NCBI RefSeq assembly: GCF_023502425.1
Contig: NZ_JAMFMA010000001.1
Location: 186,001 to 250,000 of the forward strand
Origin: Flagellimonas spongiicola
GTDB lineage: Bacteria > Bacteroidota > Bacteroidia > Flavobacteriales > Flavobacteriaceae
DNA: 64,000 nt
Direction of reading: 5' to 3'
A model generated the notes under the pieces. It made no database searches, was not told where the DNA came from, and worked only from the letters and a program-made list of their open reading frames with translations. Shown one piece after another: positions 55,913-64,000 of the stretch (positions within the stretch are counted from its first letter, which is position 1; each line of letters opens with the position of its first letter). The translations under genes were made by a program, and so were the position numbers.

Positions 55913-55938
55913 AAACCTCTGGGATTTCCCAGAGGTTT
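55913..55938. terminator. Intrinsic terminator of rho
   Basis: AAACCTCTGGG (55913-55923), loop ATTT, CCCAGAGGTTT (55928-55938): a perfect 11-bp stem. The A-run before it gives a T-run on the minus strand, 38 bases after the rho stop, so it terminates rho. Confidence 0.88.
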
Positions 55939-55975
55939 CACAAATTATTATGGTTTTTATCCGTTGGAACGAATT

Positions 55976-57547
55976 CTACTCGTTCATGGTCAGTAAAAAC
56001 TCTTCGTTGTTTTTGGTCTGTTTTATGCGCTGTTCCATGAACTCCATGGCTTCTACCGGATTCATATCCGCAAGGTATTTACGCATAATCCACATACGTT
56101 GAATGGTAGTTTCATCCAATAAGAGGTCATCTCTACGTGTAGAGGAAGAAATAAGGTCAATAGCAGGGAAGATTCTTCTATTGGAAATTCTTCTATCCAA
56201 CTGAAGTTCCATATTACCTGTTCCTTTGAATTCTTCGAAAATCACTTCGTCCATTTTGGAACCTGTTTCGGTCAAAGCAGTGGCAATTATGGAAAGCGAG
56301 CCACCATTTTCGATGTTCCTTGCCGCTCCAAAAAATCGTTTTGGCTTGTGCAACGCATTGGCGTCCACACCACCACTTAAAACCTTACCAGAAGCAGGTT
56401 GTACAGTGTTGTATGCTCTTGCCAAACGTGTAATCGAATCCAATAGTATTACGACATCGTGGCCACATTCAACTAAACGTTTTGCTTTTTCCAACACAAT
56501 ATTGGCAACACGAACGTGTTCCGTGGCCTCTTTATCAAAAGTTGATGCAACAACTTCACCACGCACATTTCGCTGCATGTCCGTAACTTCTTCTGGACGC
56601 TCATCAATCAAAAGAATAATTTGATAAACTTCAGGGTGGTTGGCGGCAATTGCATTGGCGATATCCTTAAGTAACATGGTTTTACCGGTTTTCGGCTGAG
56701 AAACGATCATTCCTCTTTGTCCTTTACCTATTGGCGAGAACAAATCCATGATTCTAGTTGATAAAGTACTTTGTCTTTCCGCTAGTTTAAACTTTTCCTT
56801 TGGGAATAGCGGTGTCAAATGCTCAAAGGACACACGATCCCGAACCACTTGAGGATCCAAGCCATTGATTTTGGTCACCTTGATCAGCGGGAAATATTTT
56901 TCACCTTCTTTTGGAGGTCTTACATTACCCAAAACCGTGTCACCAGTTTTCAAACCAAACAAACGAATCTGTGATTGAGATACATAAATATCATCTGGGG
57001 ATGATAGGTAATTGTAATCTGATGAACGTAAGAAACCATAACCATCCTGCATAATGTCAAGGACACCTTCACTTTCGATAATACTATCGAATTCGAATTC
57101 TGGCTCCTTGTAACGGTTTTTCAGGTCTTTGTCAAAGTTGCTACTTTTTTTCTCCTGCCCGTTTCTATGGTGTTGGTTCTTTTTGTGATGTTGGTTCTTT
57201 TGGTTTTGATGCTGCTTATGTTGCTCCTTCTTTTGTTGCGGTTTTTCCTTTGGTTCTGAAGCTTCTTTTGCCTCTTTGCCAGAAGTTGATTCTTTAGGAG
57301 CAACAGCTACATCTTTTTGTTCTTTCTGTGGTCTTGGGGTTCTGGCTCTCTTCGGTTTTTGGGTTGTATTTTCTTTAGGAGCCGCAGTGTTCTCCTGTAC
57401 CGCTTTGGGATTGGATGCCTGAACGTCCAAAATCTGGTAGACCAAATCCAGTTTTTTTAAGGTCTTGAATTTAGGAACACTTAGTCCCTTTGCAATTTCT
57501 TGCAATTCAGGAAGCTTTTTAGCTTTTAGATCTGAAATCTCAAACAT
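55976..57547 (-). CDS. rho: Transcription termination factor Rho with a charged N-terminal insertion
   Basis: A 523-aa Rho, about 100 residues longer than the E. coli protein. The Rho_N domain spans 1-48 ([20 protein letters not shown]). Residues about 50-145 are a low-complexity insertion rich in Lys, Gln, His, Asn and Glu. The RNA-binding OB domain follows ([34 protein letters not shown]), then the ATPase: Walker [12 protein letters not shown] (about 286), [20 protein letters not shown], Walker B-like [16 protein letters not shown], and the C-terminal [20 protein letters not shown]. It is a hexameric RNA translocase that ends transcription; the insertion may add RNA contacts. Confidence 0.96.
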   Translation of the reverse strand: MFEISDLKAKKLPELQEIAKGLSVPKFKTLKKLDLVYQILDVQASNPKAVQENTAAPKENTTQKPKRARTPRPQKEQKDVAVAPKESTSGKEAKEASEPKEKPQQKKEQHKQHQNQKNQHHKKNQHHRNGQEKKSSNFDKDLKNRYKEPEFEFDSIIESEGVLDIMQDGYGFLRSSDYNYLSSPDDIYVSQSQIRLFGLKTGDTVLGNVRPPKEGEKYFPLIKVTKINGLDPQVVRDRVSFEHLTPLFPKEKFKLAERQSTLSTRIMDLFSPIGKGQRGMIVSQPKTGKTMLLKDIANAIAANHPEVYQIILLIDERPEEVTDMQRNVRGEVVASTFDKEATEHVRVANIVLEKAKRLVECGHDVVILLDSITRLARAYNTVQPASGKVLSGGVDANALHKPKRFFGAARNIENGGSLSIIATALTETGSKMDEVIFEEFKGTGNMELQLDRRISNRRIFPAIDLISSSTRRDDLLLDETTIQRMWIMRKYLADMNPVEAMEFMEQRIKQTKNNEEFLLTMNE

Positions 57548-57708
57548 TAAATTACGAATAAATTAAACTTGTAAATTCTAAAACTTGAAGTAAAAGTTAT
57601 TGGGGTACTATAGATAGGAAAGAATCCTGAGGCTAGTGCTTTGCTAATAACGTCACAATAATACAAATTATTTTTCAAGATTAAAGTGTCTTTTATCGAA
57701 AAGACGCC

Positions 57709-57716
57709 TATTTTTG
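57709..57716 (+). promoter_or_regulatory. Putative -7 element of the DUF4293 gene
   Basis: TATTTTTG (followed by C), matching TAnnTTTG, 22 bases before the ATG at 57739. The -33 area has TGT instead of TTG. Confidence 0.42.
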
Positions 57717-57738
57717 CCATCTGAAATCAATTTGATAG

Positions 57739-58149
57739 ATGATTCAAAGAATCCAAACATTATTCTTGGCCTTGGTGGCACTAATTGCAGGTGTTCTTCC
57801 GTTTATAGTCTATCTATGGTTGGATGCAGACGGCAACCATTTTTTTGCCAAGGAATCCTTGGGAATTAGCTTGGGTTTTTATGCTACTGCAGGTTTGGCC
57901 TTGATTTCAATTTTTTTGTACAATAAAAGACAAAATCAATTTGTGGTGAACAGATTGAATATGATATTGAACCTTTTTTTACTAGGATTTTTCGTTTACC
58001 GATCGCTAAGCTTATCCGGAGAAACTGTGGTTTCTGAGAAGGGTATTGGGATGCTGATTCCTGTATTTTCTATCGTTTTTCTGGTTCTTGCCAATAGAGC
58101 CATCAAAAAGGATGAAGATCTTGTAAAATCTGTTGATCGCTTACGTTAA
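57739..58149 (+). CDS. DUF4293 family membrane protein
   Basis: A 136-aa protein with four hydrophobic segments at about 5-28, 43-62, 74-88 and 104-122, starting MIQRIQTLFLALVALIAGVL as usual for DUF4293. The second loop carries NKRQNQFVVNRLNMILNLF. Such proteins are conserved in Bacteroidota next to rho, as here, where they are divergent from rho. The function is unknown. It is closed by a perfect palindromic terminator at 58179. Confidence 0.88.
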   Translation: MIQRIQTLFLALVALIAGVLPFIVYLWLDADGNHFFAKESLGISLGFYATAGLALISIFLYNKRQNQFVVNRLNMILNLFLLGFFVYRSLSLSGETVVSEKGIGMLIPVFSIVFLVLANRAIKKDEDLVKSVDRLR

Positions 58150-58178
58150 ACCTAACATCTTAGTAGTATTAGTGCGAG

Positions 58179-58204
58179 AAAACCCCGGCAATTGCCGGGG
58201 TTTT
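58179..58204. terminator. Perfect 26-base palindromic terminator
   Basis: AAAACCCCGGCAA (58179-58191) followed directly by TTGCCGGGGTTTT (58192-58204), then CATTTTTTTG. It is symmetric, so it can end both the DUF4293 transcript and that of the convergent lipoprotein gene at 58229. Confidence 0.9.
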
Positions 58205-58228
58205 CATTTTTTTGTAAACAGTTATGGA

Positions 58229-59086
58229 CTATTGCATCAAGGTTTCCGCCGTAAATCCATTACCAAATTTCACATTGGTCATTGTCTGAACAATACTTGG
58301 ATCTTCAGAATAACCTTCCTCACTTGGAAGGTAATAGGTGCGTTTAGAAGAAATCAACTGTCCATCAATGTTTTCATAAGAATAATCTGCGATGATTACG
58401 GGCTCGTTCACACCCAAAAATGGAAGTGAAAAATAGAACCTATCAATCAATCTAGTTTCGGGATTGACATAAAGAATATAAATGTCATTTTGTTCCTTTC
58501 CTGTTATGGCAGGGTCGTATGTAACGTGTAATTTATCATAGGTAATACCATTATGCTCTTCTTGTCCCTGGTAGGTCGTAATAGTGCCTTTGTCTCGCAA
58601 TTTATAGGGCATAACAAACCAAAAATGATTGGCTCGTCTTAAAAATTCACCTACTGCATTTCCTTGTGGATCTTCAGTTTTTTCACCGTTTATCATTACG
58701 ATGGTTTGGTCCCCATCGTAGTACTGTTCAATCTCACCTTCTACGTTAGGCATTACATTGATTTCATGCTGGGAGTATTTTCCATAGGAGGCTTCGGTAC
58801 TGAAAATGTATCGTTCTAAGGAAATGTCTTTTTTGTCATTTCCAGGAGAATGATAGGTATACGTATATTCAACATCTCCTTTTTTCCATAAGTCACCCCA
58901 CCCACCATGGGCATGTGCAATGGATGTAAGCACCGTTTCAGGTTTGCTGGTGTCATAAATAGGTTCCGCTTCAACTGTTTCAGTTGCAGGTTCTACTACA
59001 CCATTTTCTTTTTTTGTGTTTTGTCCACAAGAAAGTAATAGTGCCAAGGCTGCAAATGCAGCCAGTTGTAAATTAAGTCTTTTCAT
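58229..59086 (-). CDS. Lipoprotein of DUF6503-like type
   Basis: A 285-aa protein with a lipoprotein signal (MKRLNLQLAAFAALALLLSC, C20). The motif SIAHAHGGWGDLWKKGDVEY followed by beta strands (YTYTYHSPGNDKKDISLERY; EHNGITYDKLHVTYDP; DIYILYVNPETRLIDRFYF) suggests a LolA/LppX-like half-barrel, as in Bacteroidota families such as DUF6503 (name recalled, not checked). Such folds bind lipids or hydrophobic ligands. It stands alone, with a terminator on its 3' side. Function unknown. Confidence 0.72.
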   Translation of the reverse strand: MKRLNLQLAAFAALALLLSCGQNTKKENGVVEPATETVEAEPIYDTSKPETVLTSIAHAHGGWGDLWKKGDVEYTYTYHSPGNDKKDISLERYIFSTEASYGKYSQHEINVMPNVEGEIEQYYDGDQTIVMINGEKTEDPQGNAVGEFLRRANHFWFVMPYKLRDKGTITTYQGQEEHNGITYDKLHVTYDPAITGKEQNDIYILYVNPETRLIDRFYFSLPFLGVNEPVIIADYSYENIDGQLISSKRTYYLPSEEGYSEDPSIVQTMTNVKFGNGFTAETLMQ

Positions 59087-59148
59087 CGCTGTGGTATATA
59101 TTGTTTAACCGCTTAGACGAAAATTCCAAGAATTACTTACCAGCTCTA

Positions 59149-60087
59149 TCAGAGACCTATGACTTGTTGGAATTTTGAAATGTGATACCCTTCTGAAAGA
59201 ACAGTTCTGCTGGCTTCACTATCATTCAACAACAATGGGTTGGTATGATTAAAATGAATAAAATGGATTTTTGCTTTGTCAGCCTTGGATAATGACTTGA
59301 AAAGTTCCATACTTTCAATTACAAAAGGATGTGGGATTTCAGCTATATCCCTGTTGTTTATCTCTTCAGCATCAAAAAAAGACGCGTCTAGAAAAGCATA
59401 GTCTACTTTTTTGATTTCTGAACGTATACTTGTTTCCCATTTTGCCCATTTATCAATATCGGGAATGAACAATACACTCTTGTTTGGACCCAAAATCTTA
59501 AAGCCTACAGTTTCAGAAAATTCATCACGATGTGGCACTTTAAAAGGAATAACTGTGAGGTTTGATGTAATTGGTATTTGGTTTTGATGCTCCATTGCCT
59601 TAATGTCAATATTTCCTAGTGTAACCAATTGACTCCATGGACCATTTGTTTCCAAAAAGGATTTCATTTTTGGCATTGCATAAACGGGAACATGATTACC
59701 GCCAAGTGCCTCCCTACCTAAATACATCAGACCTGTATAATGGCCAATATGTGCATGGGTAAGGAAAATACCGTCTGGCGTTTCTTTGTTTAGGCCAGAA
59801 AAGTTCCTTAATGCCTTCATCTGGGCAGTCATATCCGGAGTTGCTTCAAACATGAATGAACGTTTGTTTTCATGGTCTATGACGCCAAGGGAAACTACCT
59901 GCCGGGTTTTATCGGGATTTGCAAATAGCGCTTTACAACAATCGCGTTTACAGCCAATATGCGGACTACCCCCATCTTGAACAGTGCCCAAAATAATTAA
60001 GGACACGGGTGAAGTATTTTGAGTCTGACTGCAGCTAGTAAAACTGATTGAAAGACTGATGATAATAGTTGCTAACCAATATTTCAT
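59149..60087 (-). CDS. PqqB-like metallo-beta-lactamase-fold lipoprotein
   Basis: A 312-aa protein from the ATG at 60087, where a lipoprotein signal begins (C19 in SISFTSCSQ). The earlier in-frame start at 60138 adds residues without signal character. The MBL fold resembles PqqB: GTVQDGGSPHIGCKRDCCKA holds three Cys (46, 50, 51), and the metal motif is THAHIGHYTGL, with H111, H113 and H116 but Gly115 where Asp is canonical. Later motifs are VPHRDEFSETVGF, LFIPDIDKW and FIHFNHTNPLL. The substrate is unknown; no pqq genes are nearby. The YfcE-like gene lies one base upstream on the same strand. Confidence 0.85.
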   Translation of the reverse strand: MKYWLATIIISLSISFTSCSQTQNTSPVSLIILGTVQDGGSPHIGCKRDCCKALFANPDKTRQVVSLGVIDHENKRSFMFEATPDMTAQMKALRNFSGLNKETPDGIFLTHAHIGHYTGLMYLGREALGGNHVPVYAMPKMKSFLETNGPWSQLVTLGNIDIKAMEHQNQIPITSNLTVIPFKVPHRDEFSETVGFKILGPNKSVLFIPDIDKWAKWETSIRSEIKKVDYAFLDASFFDAEEINNRDIAEIPHPFVIESMELFKSLSKADKAKIHFIHFNHTNPLLLNDSEASRTVLSEGYHISKFQQVIGL

Positions 60088-60088
60088 A

Positions 60089-60583
60089 TTAACGTTTTCC
60101 AAGTTCAATAACTTCCAGATCCGAGATTTTACTACCATCTATGGTAAATCGCAACATGGTTCTAACCGGATGGAATCCATGTTTGCCGCATGCACCAGGA
60201 TTCATATGAAGCAAATCCAGTTTTTTGTCATGCATCACTTTTAGGATGTGCGAATGACCACAAATAAAAAGTTTGGGTGGATTTTCCTTGATTTGATCCT
60301 TGACTCTTCTGTCGTATCTATTGGGATATCCTCCGATATGGGTTATCCAAACATCTACCGCCTCACATGTAAAACGATTGTGTTCTGGAAATTCCAATTG
60401 GATCGTGGCATTATCGATATTTCCATGAACTCCTTTCAAAGGTTTCAATGTTTTGATTTTATCGGTAACGGCCAAACTTCCAATATCGCCAGCATGCCAT
60501 ACTTCATCAGCCTGCGAAACATATTTTAAAATGGTTTCATCTAAATGGCCATGCGTATCAGAAAGCAAAAGGATTTTGGTCAT
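60089..60583 (-). CDS. YfcE/MJ0936-type metallophosphoesterase
   Basis: A 164-aa calcineurin-like phosphoesterase with the metal motifs in order: SDTHGHLDE, VWHAGDIGSLAV, VHGNIDNATI, THIGGYPNRYD and FICGHSHILKV. This matches small bacterial phosphodiesterases of the YfcE/MJ0936 family, which need Mn or similar metals; the true substrate is unknown. It is first in an apparent two-gene unit with the PqqB-like gene (one base between), and divergent from truA. Confidence 0.92.
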   Translation of the reverse strand: MTKILLLSDTHGHLDETILKYVSQADEVWHAGDIGSLAVTDKIKTLKPLKGVHGNIDNATIQLEFPEHNRFTCEAVDVWITHIGGYPNRYDRRVKDQIKENPPKLFICGHSHILKVMHDKKLDLLHMNPGACGKHGFHPVRTMLRFTIDGSKISDLEVIELGKR

Positions 60584-60670
60584 AACGCTAAAAATATGCT
60601 AAAAATAGACACCTGGATTTCTATTGCTTGGGATTCAAGTATCTTTAACATTTAAAAGTAGCCAATCCCA

Positions 60671-61414
60671 TTGAGATATTTTATCCGCTTCTCTTATTTT
60701 GGAAAACCCTACCATGGCTGGCAAAATCAACCTAATGCCATAACGGTACAGGAAGTCCTGGAAAAAGCGCTTTCCATGCTTTTACGTCAACCCATTGAGG
60801 TAGTTGGTGCCGGAAGGACGGATGCTGGTGTTCATGCCAAGGAAATGTATGCGCATTTTGATGCGGATATTGAGCAAACGGAGGAACTCGTCTATCGATT
60901 GAACGCTTATCTGCCTGACGCAATTGCAGTTCAGAACATATTTCGAGTAAAAGACACAGCCCACGCCCGCTTTGATGCCGTGGAACGCACCTATGAATAT
61001 TGGATCGTTCAGCATAAGAATCCATTTTATTCGGATTTGGCGCATTGCGTATTACAACCATTGGATATTGATGCAATGAATCAGGCTGGGGCTTTGCTGA
61101 AACAGCATTCTGATTTTGAATGTTTTTCAAAATCCAATACGGATGTAAAGACTTTTATTTGTGATGTGCGAAAAGCAATTTGGGAAGTTCGCGATGATAA
61201 ATTGGTCTTTACAATTTCGGCAGATCGCTTTTTACGAAACATGGTTCGGGCGGTTGTAGGAACCTTATTGGATGTAGGGCTCGGTAAAATGGAACCAGCG
61301 AGGATAGAACAAATAATTGCGAGTAAAAACCGAAGCGAAGCTGGGGTTTCTGTACCTGCAAAAGGTTTATATTTGACGGCGGTCTCTTACCCAAAAAATA
61401 ACATTGATGAGTAA
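60671..61414 (+). CDS. truA: tRNA pseudouridine(38-40) synthase TruA
   Basis: A 247-aa protein of TruA length. It begins MRYFIRFSYFGKPYHGWQNQ, has the catalytic Asp in VVGAGRTDAGVHAKEMYAHF, and continues with the core strands (HARFDAVERTYEYWI; FLRNMVRAVVGTLLDVGLGK). It converts uridines 38-40 in the anticodon arm of many tRNAs. The start codon is TTG (60671-60673): an in-frame stop at 60659-60661 leaves no ATG upstream, and the protein would be truncated if it began later. It overlaps the following ABC exporter gene by 8 bases. Confidence 0.95.
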   Translation: MRYFIRFSYFGKPYHGWQNQPNAITVQEVLEKALSMLLRQPIEVVGAGRTDAGVHAKEMYAHFDADIEQTEELVYRLNAYLPDAIAVQNIFRVKDTAHARFDAVERTYEYWIVQHKNPFYSDLAHCVLQPLDIDAMNQAGALLKQHSDFECFSKSNTDVKTFICDVRKAIWEVRDDKLVFTISADRFLRNMVRAVVGTLLDVGLGKMEPARIEQIIASKNRSEAGVSVPAKGLYLTAVSYPKNNIDE

Positions 61415-63182
61415 AAATGAAGAAATAGGCAAAGCATTTGATTTTGGTTTGTTCAAAAGAGTTTTTGCACATACCAAACCTTATCGGTCTATATTTTGGG
61501 TAGTAGCTTTGGTTGCCATTCTATCTGCGGCTTTTGCCATACTCACTCCAATTTTGGTAAAATACATCATTGATGAGCCGCTAACCAATAGGGACAGCGA
61601 ACAATTGCTCCTTGTTGTGCTCATCATGCTTGGGGTTTTAGTGGCTCAGGTAGTAAGTCAGTTGCTCTTTAATTATTATGCCAATTTATTAGGTGAATCT
61701 GTAATCAAAGACATCCGTGTTCAACTTTTCAAGCGGATAATGGGATTCAAAATGACCTATTTTGATAATTCTTCCATAGGTGTATTGGTTACAAGGGCAG
61801 TTGCGGATATGCAGCGGATAGGTGAGATATTTAGCCAAGGATTTTTCGTAATTGTTGCCGATGTCTTGAAAATGTTGTGTGCGGCTGGAGTGATGCTATA
61901 CATGAACTGGCGGATGGCATTGATTGTGTTTGCTATTCTACCTGTAATTCTTGTTGCCACAAGGTTGTTTCAACAAGCCATGAAAGTTGCTTTTATTGAT
62001 GTTCGTGCACAGGTTGCCAATCTAAATTCATTTGTCCAAGAGCGGATTGCAGGAATGAAAATCGTGCAATTGTTCAACCGGGAGCAAATTGAAAAAGAAA
62101 AATTCAGGAAGATCAATGAAAAGCACCAAAATGCTTGGTTGCGAACAGTCTGGTACAATTCCATATTTTTCCCAATTGCAGAGATTTCCAATTCCGTTGG
62201 AGTAGGATTGGTGGTCTATTTCGGAATTATTCAAAATATTGATAGTGCAAGCTTGGATAGCAACAAAGGGTCTATTATCGCATTCTTTTTCTTGATGGAT
62301 TTGTTGTTCAGGCCATTGCGCCAAATCGCCGATAAATTCAATACCCTACAAATGGGAATGGTGGCTGCGAACAGGGTGTTTGGTATTTTGGATACGGATA
62401 GTAAAATCCCGGATACAGGACAGTTGGAAAGAAAAGATGTAAAAGGGGATATAACATTTACAGATGTCCGCTTTGGTTATTTGGAAGATGAGGAAGTGCT
62501 TCATGGTATATCCTTCAAGGTAGATGCCGGGGAAACCGTTGCAATAGTTGGAGCTACGGGAGCAGGTAAATCAACCATCATAAACCTCTTGAATCGTTTT
62601 TATGAAATCAATTCTGGGACGATTATGATAGATGGGCATGATATTAAGGAATATACGTTACGGTCCCTACGTTCCCATATAGCCATTGTTTTACAAGATG
62701 TATTCCTGTTTGCGGATTCTATAGCAAATAACATATCACTGCGCGATAAGTCCGTTAGTTTAGAACAGATAGAATCGGCGGCAAAACAAATTGGGGTACA
62801 CGAGTTTATTTCCAGTTTACCCGAAGGTTATCTCTATAATGTTAAGGAAAGAGGAACTATGCTTTCTAGCGGTCAACGGCAGTTGATAGCATTTTTGAGA
62901 GCGTATGTGAGCAATCCTAGTATCTTGATTTTGGATGAGGCAACTTCCTCGGTTGATACGTACTCAGAACAGTTGATTCAACAAGCTACGGACAAAATCA
63001 CTGAAGGCAGAACGTCAATTATAATTGCACATAGATTGGCTACCATTAAAAAAGCAGATAAGATAATTGTGATGGATGCCGGTAATATTGTCGAAATTGG
63101 TAACCATCAAGAACTCTTGAAAAAAGGCGGCTATTACAGTGATTTATATGAGGCGCAGTTTATGGCCGAAGAAGTAGTTTGA
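61407..63182 (+). CDS. MsbA-type ABC exporter
   Basis: A 591-aa half-transporter from the ATG at 61407. The membrane domain (about 20-325) has six TM segments; the ATPase domain (about 345-591) has Walker A GATGAGKSTI, Q-loop IVLQDVFLFADSI, signature LSSGQRQLIAFLRAY, Walker B ILILDEATSSVD and H-loop IIAHRLATI. It works as a homodimer in the inner membrane and probably flips lipids or exports small molecules; the MsbA/multidrug choice cannot be made from sequence. It overlaps truA by 8 bases, so it is co-transcribed. Its stop TGA abuts the convergent stop of the DUF3667 gene (TGATCA). Confidence 0.93.
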   Translation: MSKNEEIGKAFDFGLFKRVFAHTKPYRSIFWVVALVAILSAAFAILTPILVKYIIDEPLTNRDSEQLLLVVLIMLGVLVAQVVSQLLFNYYANLLGESVIKDIRVQLFKRIMGFKMTYFDNSSIGVLVTRAVADMQRIGEIFSQGFFVIVADVLKMLCAAGVMLYMNWRMALIVFAILPVILVATRLFQQAMKVAFIDVRAQVANLNSFVQERIAGMKIVQLFNREQIEKEKFRKINEKHQNAWLRTVWYNSIFFPIAEISNSVGVGLVVYFGIIQNIDSASLDSNKGSIIAFFFLMDLLFRPLRQIADKFNTLQMGMVAANRVFGILDTDSKIPDTGQLERKDVKGDITFTDVRFGYLEDEEVLHGISFKVDAGETVAIVGATGAGKSTIINLLNRFYEINSGTIMIDGHDIKEYTLRSLRSHIAIVLQDVFLFADSIANNISLRDKSVSLEQIESAAKQIGVHEFISSLPEGYLYNVKERGTMLSSGQRQLIAFLRAYVSNPSILILDEATSSVDTYSEQLIQQATDKITEGRTSIIIAHRLATIKKADKIIVMDAGNIVEIGNHQELLKKGGYYSDLYEAQFMAEEVV

Positions 63183-63947
63183 TCATTGTTGGACAAAATC
63201 AGCCAAAGTAACCATGCCCGTGGATAATGCAATGATTACCATCACAACGCCAATACCTATCATAACCACCATTAACATAATCATGTATAGGGCTGCCCGC
63301 CAAAATGCCCCCCAAAATCCAATTTCATGCATTCTGGCCAATGCATAAAATTGGTAAATAACCATAAAGAAGAGGAAAATAAAATTGAACACATCAAACT
63401 TTATGGGGAATAGTCCTAGAAAGATGGTATACGTAACCACTTGTACATAGGATGACTGCCCTATAATGTAAGCGTTGGCCACTAAATGTTCCGTATAATT
63501 GAATTTGTTGGGTCCTCGGAAAAGAATATACGTCATTAGGGCGTAGACCGGCATGATCAAATAGGAAACAACACCTTGGTAATCGAAGACAAAATTAAGT
63601 TCAGGGGCTTGATTGTCATTAATGCTACTTTCCGTCAAATTCAAATGATATACATCCCTTAGGATAAAAAACATTAATCCGGAAAGCGTAATGGCAATGG
63701 CGAAGTAACTGATTGGATTCATGTAACGTTTCCGGGTCCCAGAAATGTACTCGATAATGACTTCTTCTGGCCGGACAAAGAGATGTTTCAACGTTTTTAG
63801 AAAGGTGTTGTCGACATTGAGTACTTGTTGACTCACATCATGCCAAACATTCTTTAAGGTAAGACGGTTTCGGATGACTTTGGCACCACAGACATGGCAA
63901 AATTTATCCGTGTGTTTCAGTTCAGCATTACAGTTTTTACAATGCAT
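63183..63947 (-). CDS. DUF3667 zinc-ribbon membrane protein
   Basis: A 254-aa protein with an N-terminal zinc ribbon (C3, C6, C17, C20 in MHCKNCNAELKHTDKFCHVC) and then about five TM segments (near 80-98, 122-140, 150-168, 180-200 and 208-245). The linker with VRPEEVIIEYISGTRKRYMNP and YFAIAITLSGLMFFIL matches DUF3667, a Bacteroidota family of unknown role. It is convergent with the ABC exporter gene with no gap and follows directly on another gene's stop on the same strand. Confidence 0.88.
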   Translation of the reverse strand: MHCKNCNAELKHTDKFCHVCGAKVIRNRLTLKNVWHDVSQQVLNVDNTFLKTLKHLFVRPEEVIIEYISGTRKRYMNPISYFAIAITLSGLMFFILRDVYHLNLTESSINDNQAPELNFVFDYQGVVSYLIMPVYALMTYILFRGPNKFNYTEHLVANAYIIGQSSYVQVVTYTIFLGLFPIKFDVFNFIFLFFMVIYQFYALARMHEIGFWGAFWRAALYMIMLMVVMIGIGVVMVIIALSTGMVTLADFVQQ

Positions 63948-64000
63948 TTATTCCAAGTCCTTTTTAATCTTTGCCGTTAAGTCGTCCAAACCTTTATAAG
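63948..64000 (-). CDS. 3' end of an unidentified gene, cut by the window edge
   Basis: On the minus strand the frame reads ...YKGLDDLTAKIKKDLE followed by TAA at 63948-63950, which touches the ATG of the DUF3667 gene with no gap. The peptide is too short to identify. The tight join suggests an operon with the DUF3667 gene. Only the last 16 residues are visible. Confidence 0.65.
   Translation of the reverse strand, partial: YKGLDDLTAKIKKDLE

Noticed and set aside
56226..56624. A 132-aa plus-strand frame antisense to rho
   Set aside because: Shadow of the conserved Rho ATPase region.
59149..60087. PQQ biosynthesis protein PqqB
   Set aside because: It has a lipoprotein signal, a changed metal motif and no pqq neighbours, so only the fold relationship is supported.

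Overview
The window reads as chromosomal DNA of a marine-type member of the Flavobacteriaceae (phylum Bacteroidota). The evidence is the gene content: a SecD-SecF fusion, T9SS type B C-terminal sorting domains, LruC-domain lipoproteins, FadL/OMPP1 and TonB-type barrels, a Rho factor with a long charged insert, archaeal-type ProRS next to tRNA-Glu and rpsT, and many lipoproteins. Upstream signals also fit, with TAnnTTTG -7 elements (Bacteroidota sigma factor) and few Shine-Dalgarno sequences. No genus can be assigned from the sequence alone. There is no rRNA, IS element, integrase, phage gene or CRISPR array, so this is mostly ordinary core genome with lineage-specific surface-protein genes between housekeeping genes.

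Layout. 1-5.6 kb: a winged-helix regulator with a membrane partner, a secreted transglutaminase-like protein, a DUF1801 protein, kdsA (Kdo for LPS), a small outer-membrane-like protein and a LytS/LytT-type two-component pair. 5.7-10.1 kb: a TonB-dependent-receptor-like barrel divergent from that pair, then typA/bipA. 10.1-19.4 kb: polyphosphate glucokinase, an FtsE-type ATPase, a 1006-aa TPR protein paired with a barrel that shows no plug domain, and two paralogous jelly-roll/OmpA fusions flanking a tiny carboxypeptidase-regulatory-like protein. 19.5-31.4 kb: a YtcJ-like amidohydrolase, DUF2911, asnB, gyrB, a large secreted esterase, a DUF6588-like protein, a small lipoprotein and mdh. 31.6-34.5 kb: secDF.

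34.6-41.4 kb is a tight nine-gene minus-strand run (folE, cysS, yidD, lgt, DUF192 lipoprotein, GNAT, ModF-like ABC ATPase, DinB-like, GNAT) ending at a bidirectional terminator. 41.5-44.9 kb holds two tandem T9SS type B cargo paralogs. 44.9-50.0 kb holds a FadL-like barrel, a W/G- and S/R-rich lipoprotein, proS, two identical tRNA-Glu genes and rpsT. 50.0-55.8 kb holds two LruC lipoproteins and an orphan lipoprotein/membrane-protein pair. 56-64 kb holds rho, DUF4293, a lipoprotein, a PqqB-like lipoprotein hydrolase, a YfcE-like phosphodiesterase, truA, an MsbA-type exporter, a DUF3667 protein and the 3' end of one more gene.

The common theme is the cell envelope: LPS precursor (kdsA), protein export and lipidation (secDF, yidD, lgt), export by ABC transporter, and many secreted or outer-membrane proteins that use those routes. 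No intergenic gap exceeds about 275 bp. I found no clear novel defence or mobile system. The most interesting candidates are the TPR/plugless-barrel pair, the LruC pair, the PqqB-like hydrolase that lacks the canonical Asp, and the ABC protein with a degenerate first ATPase half.
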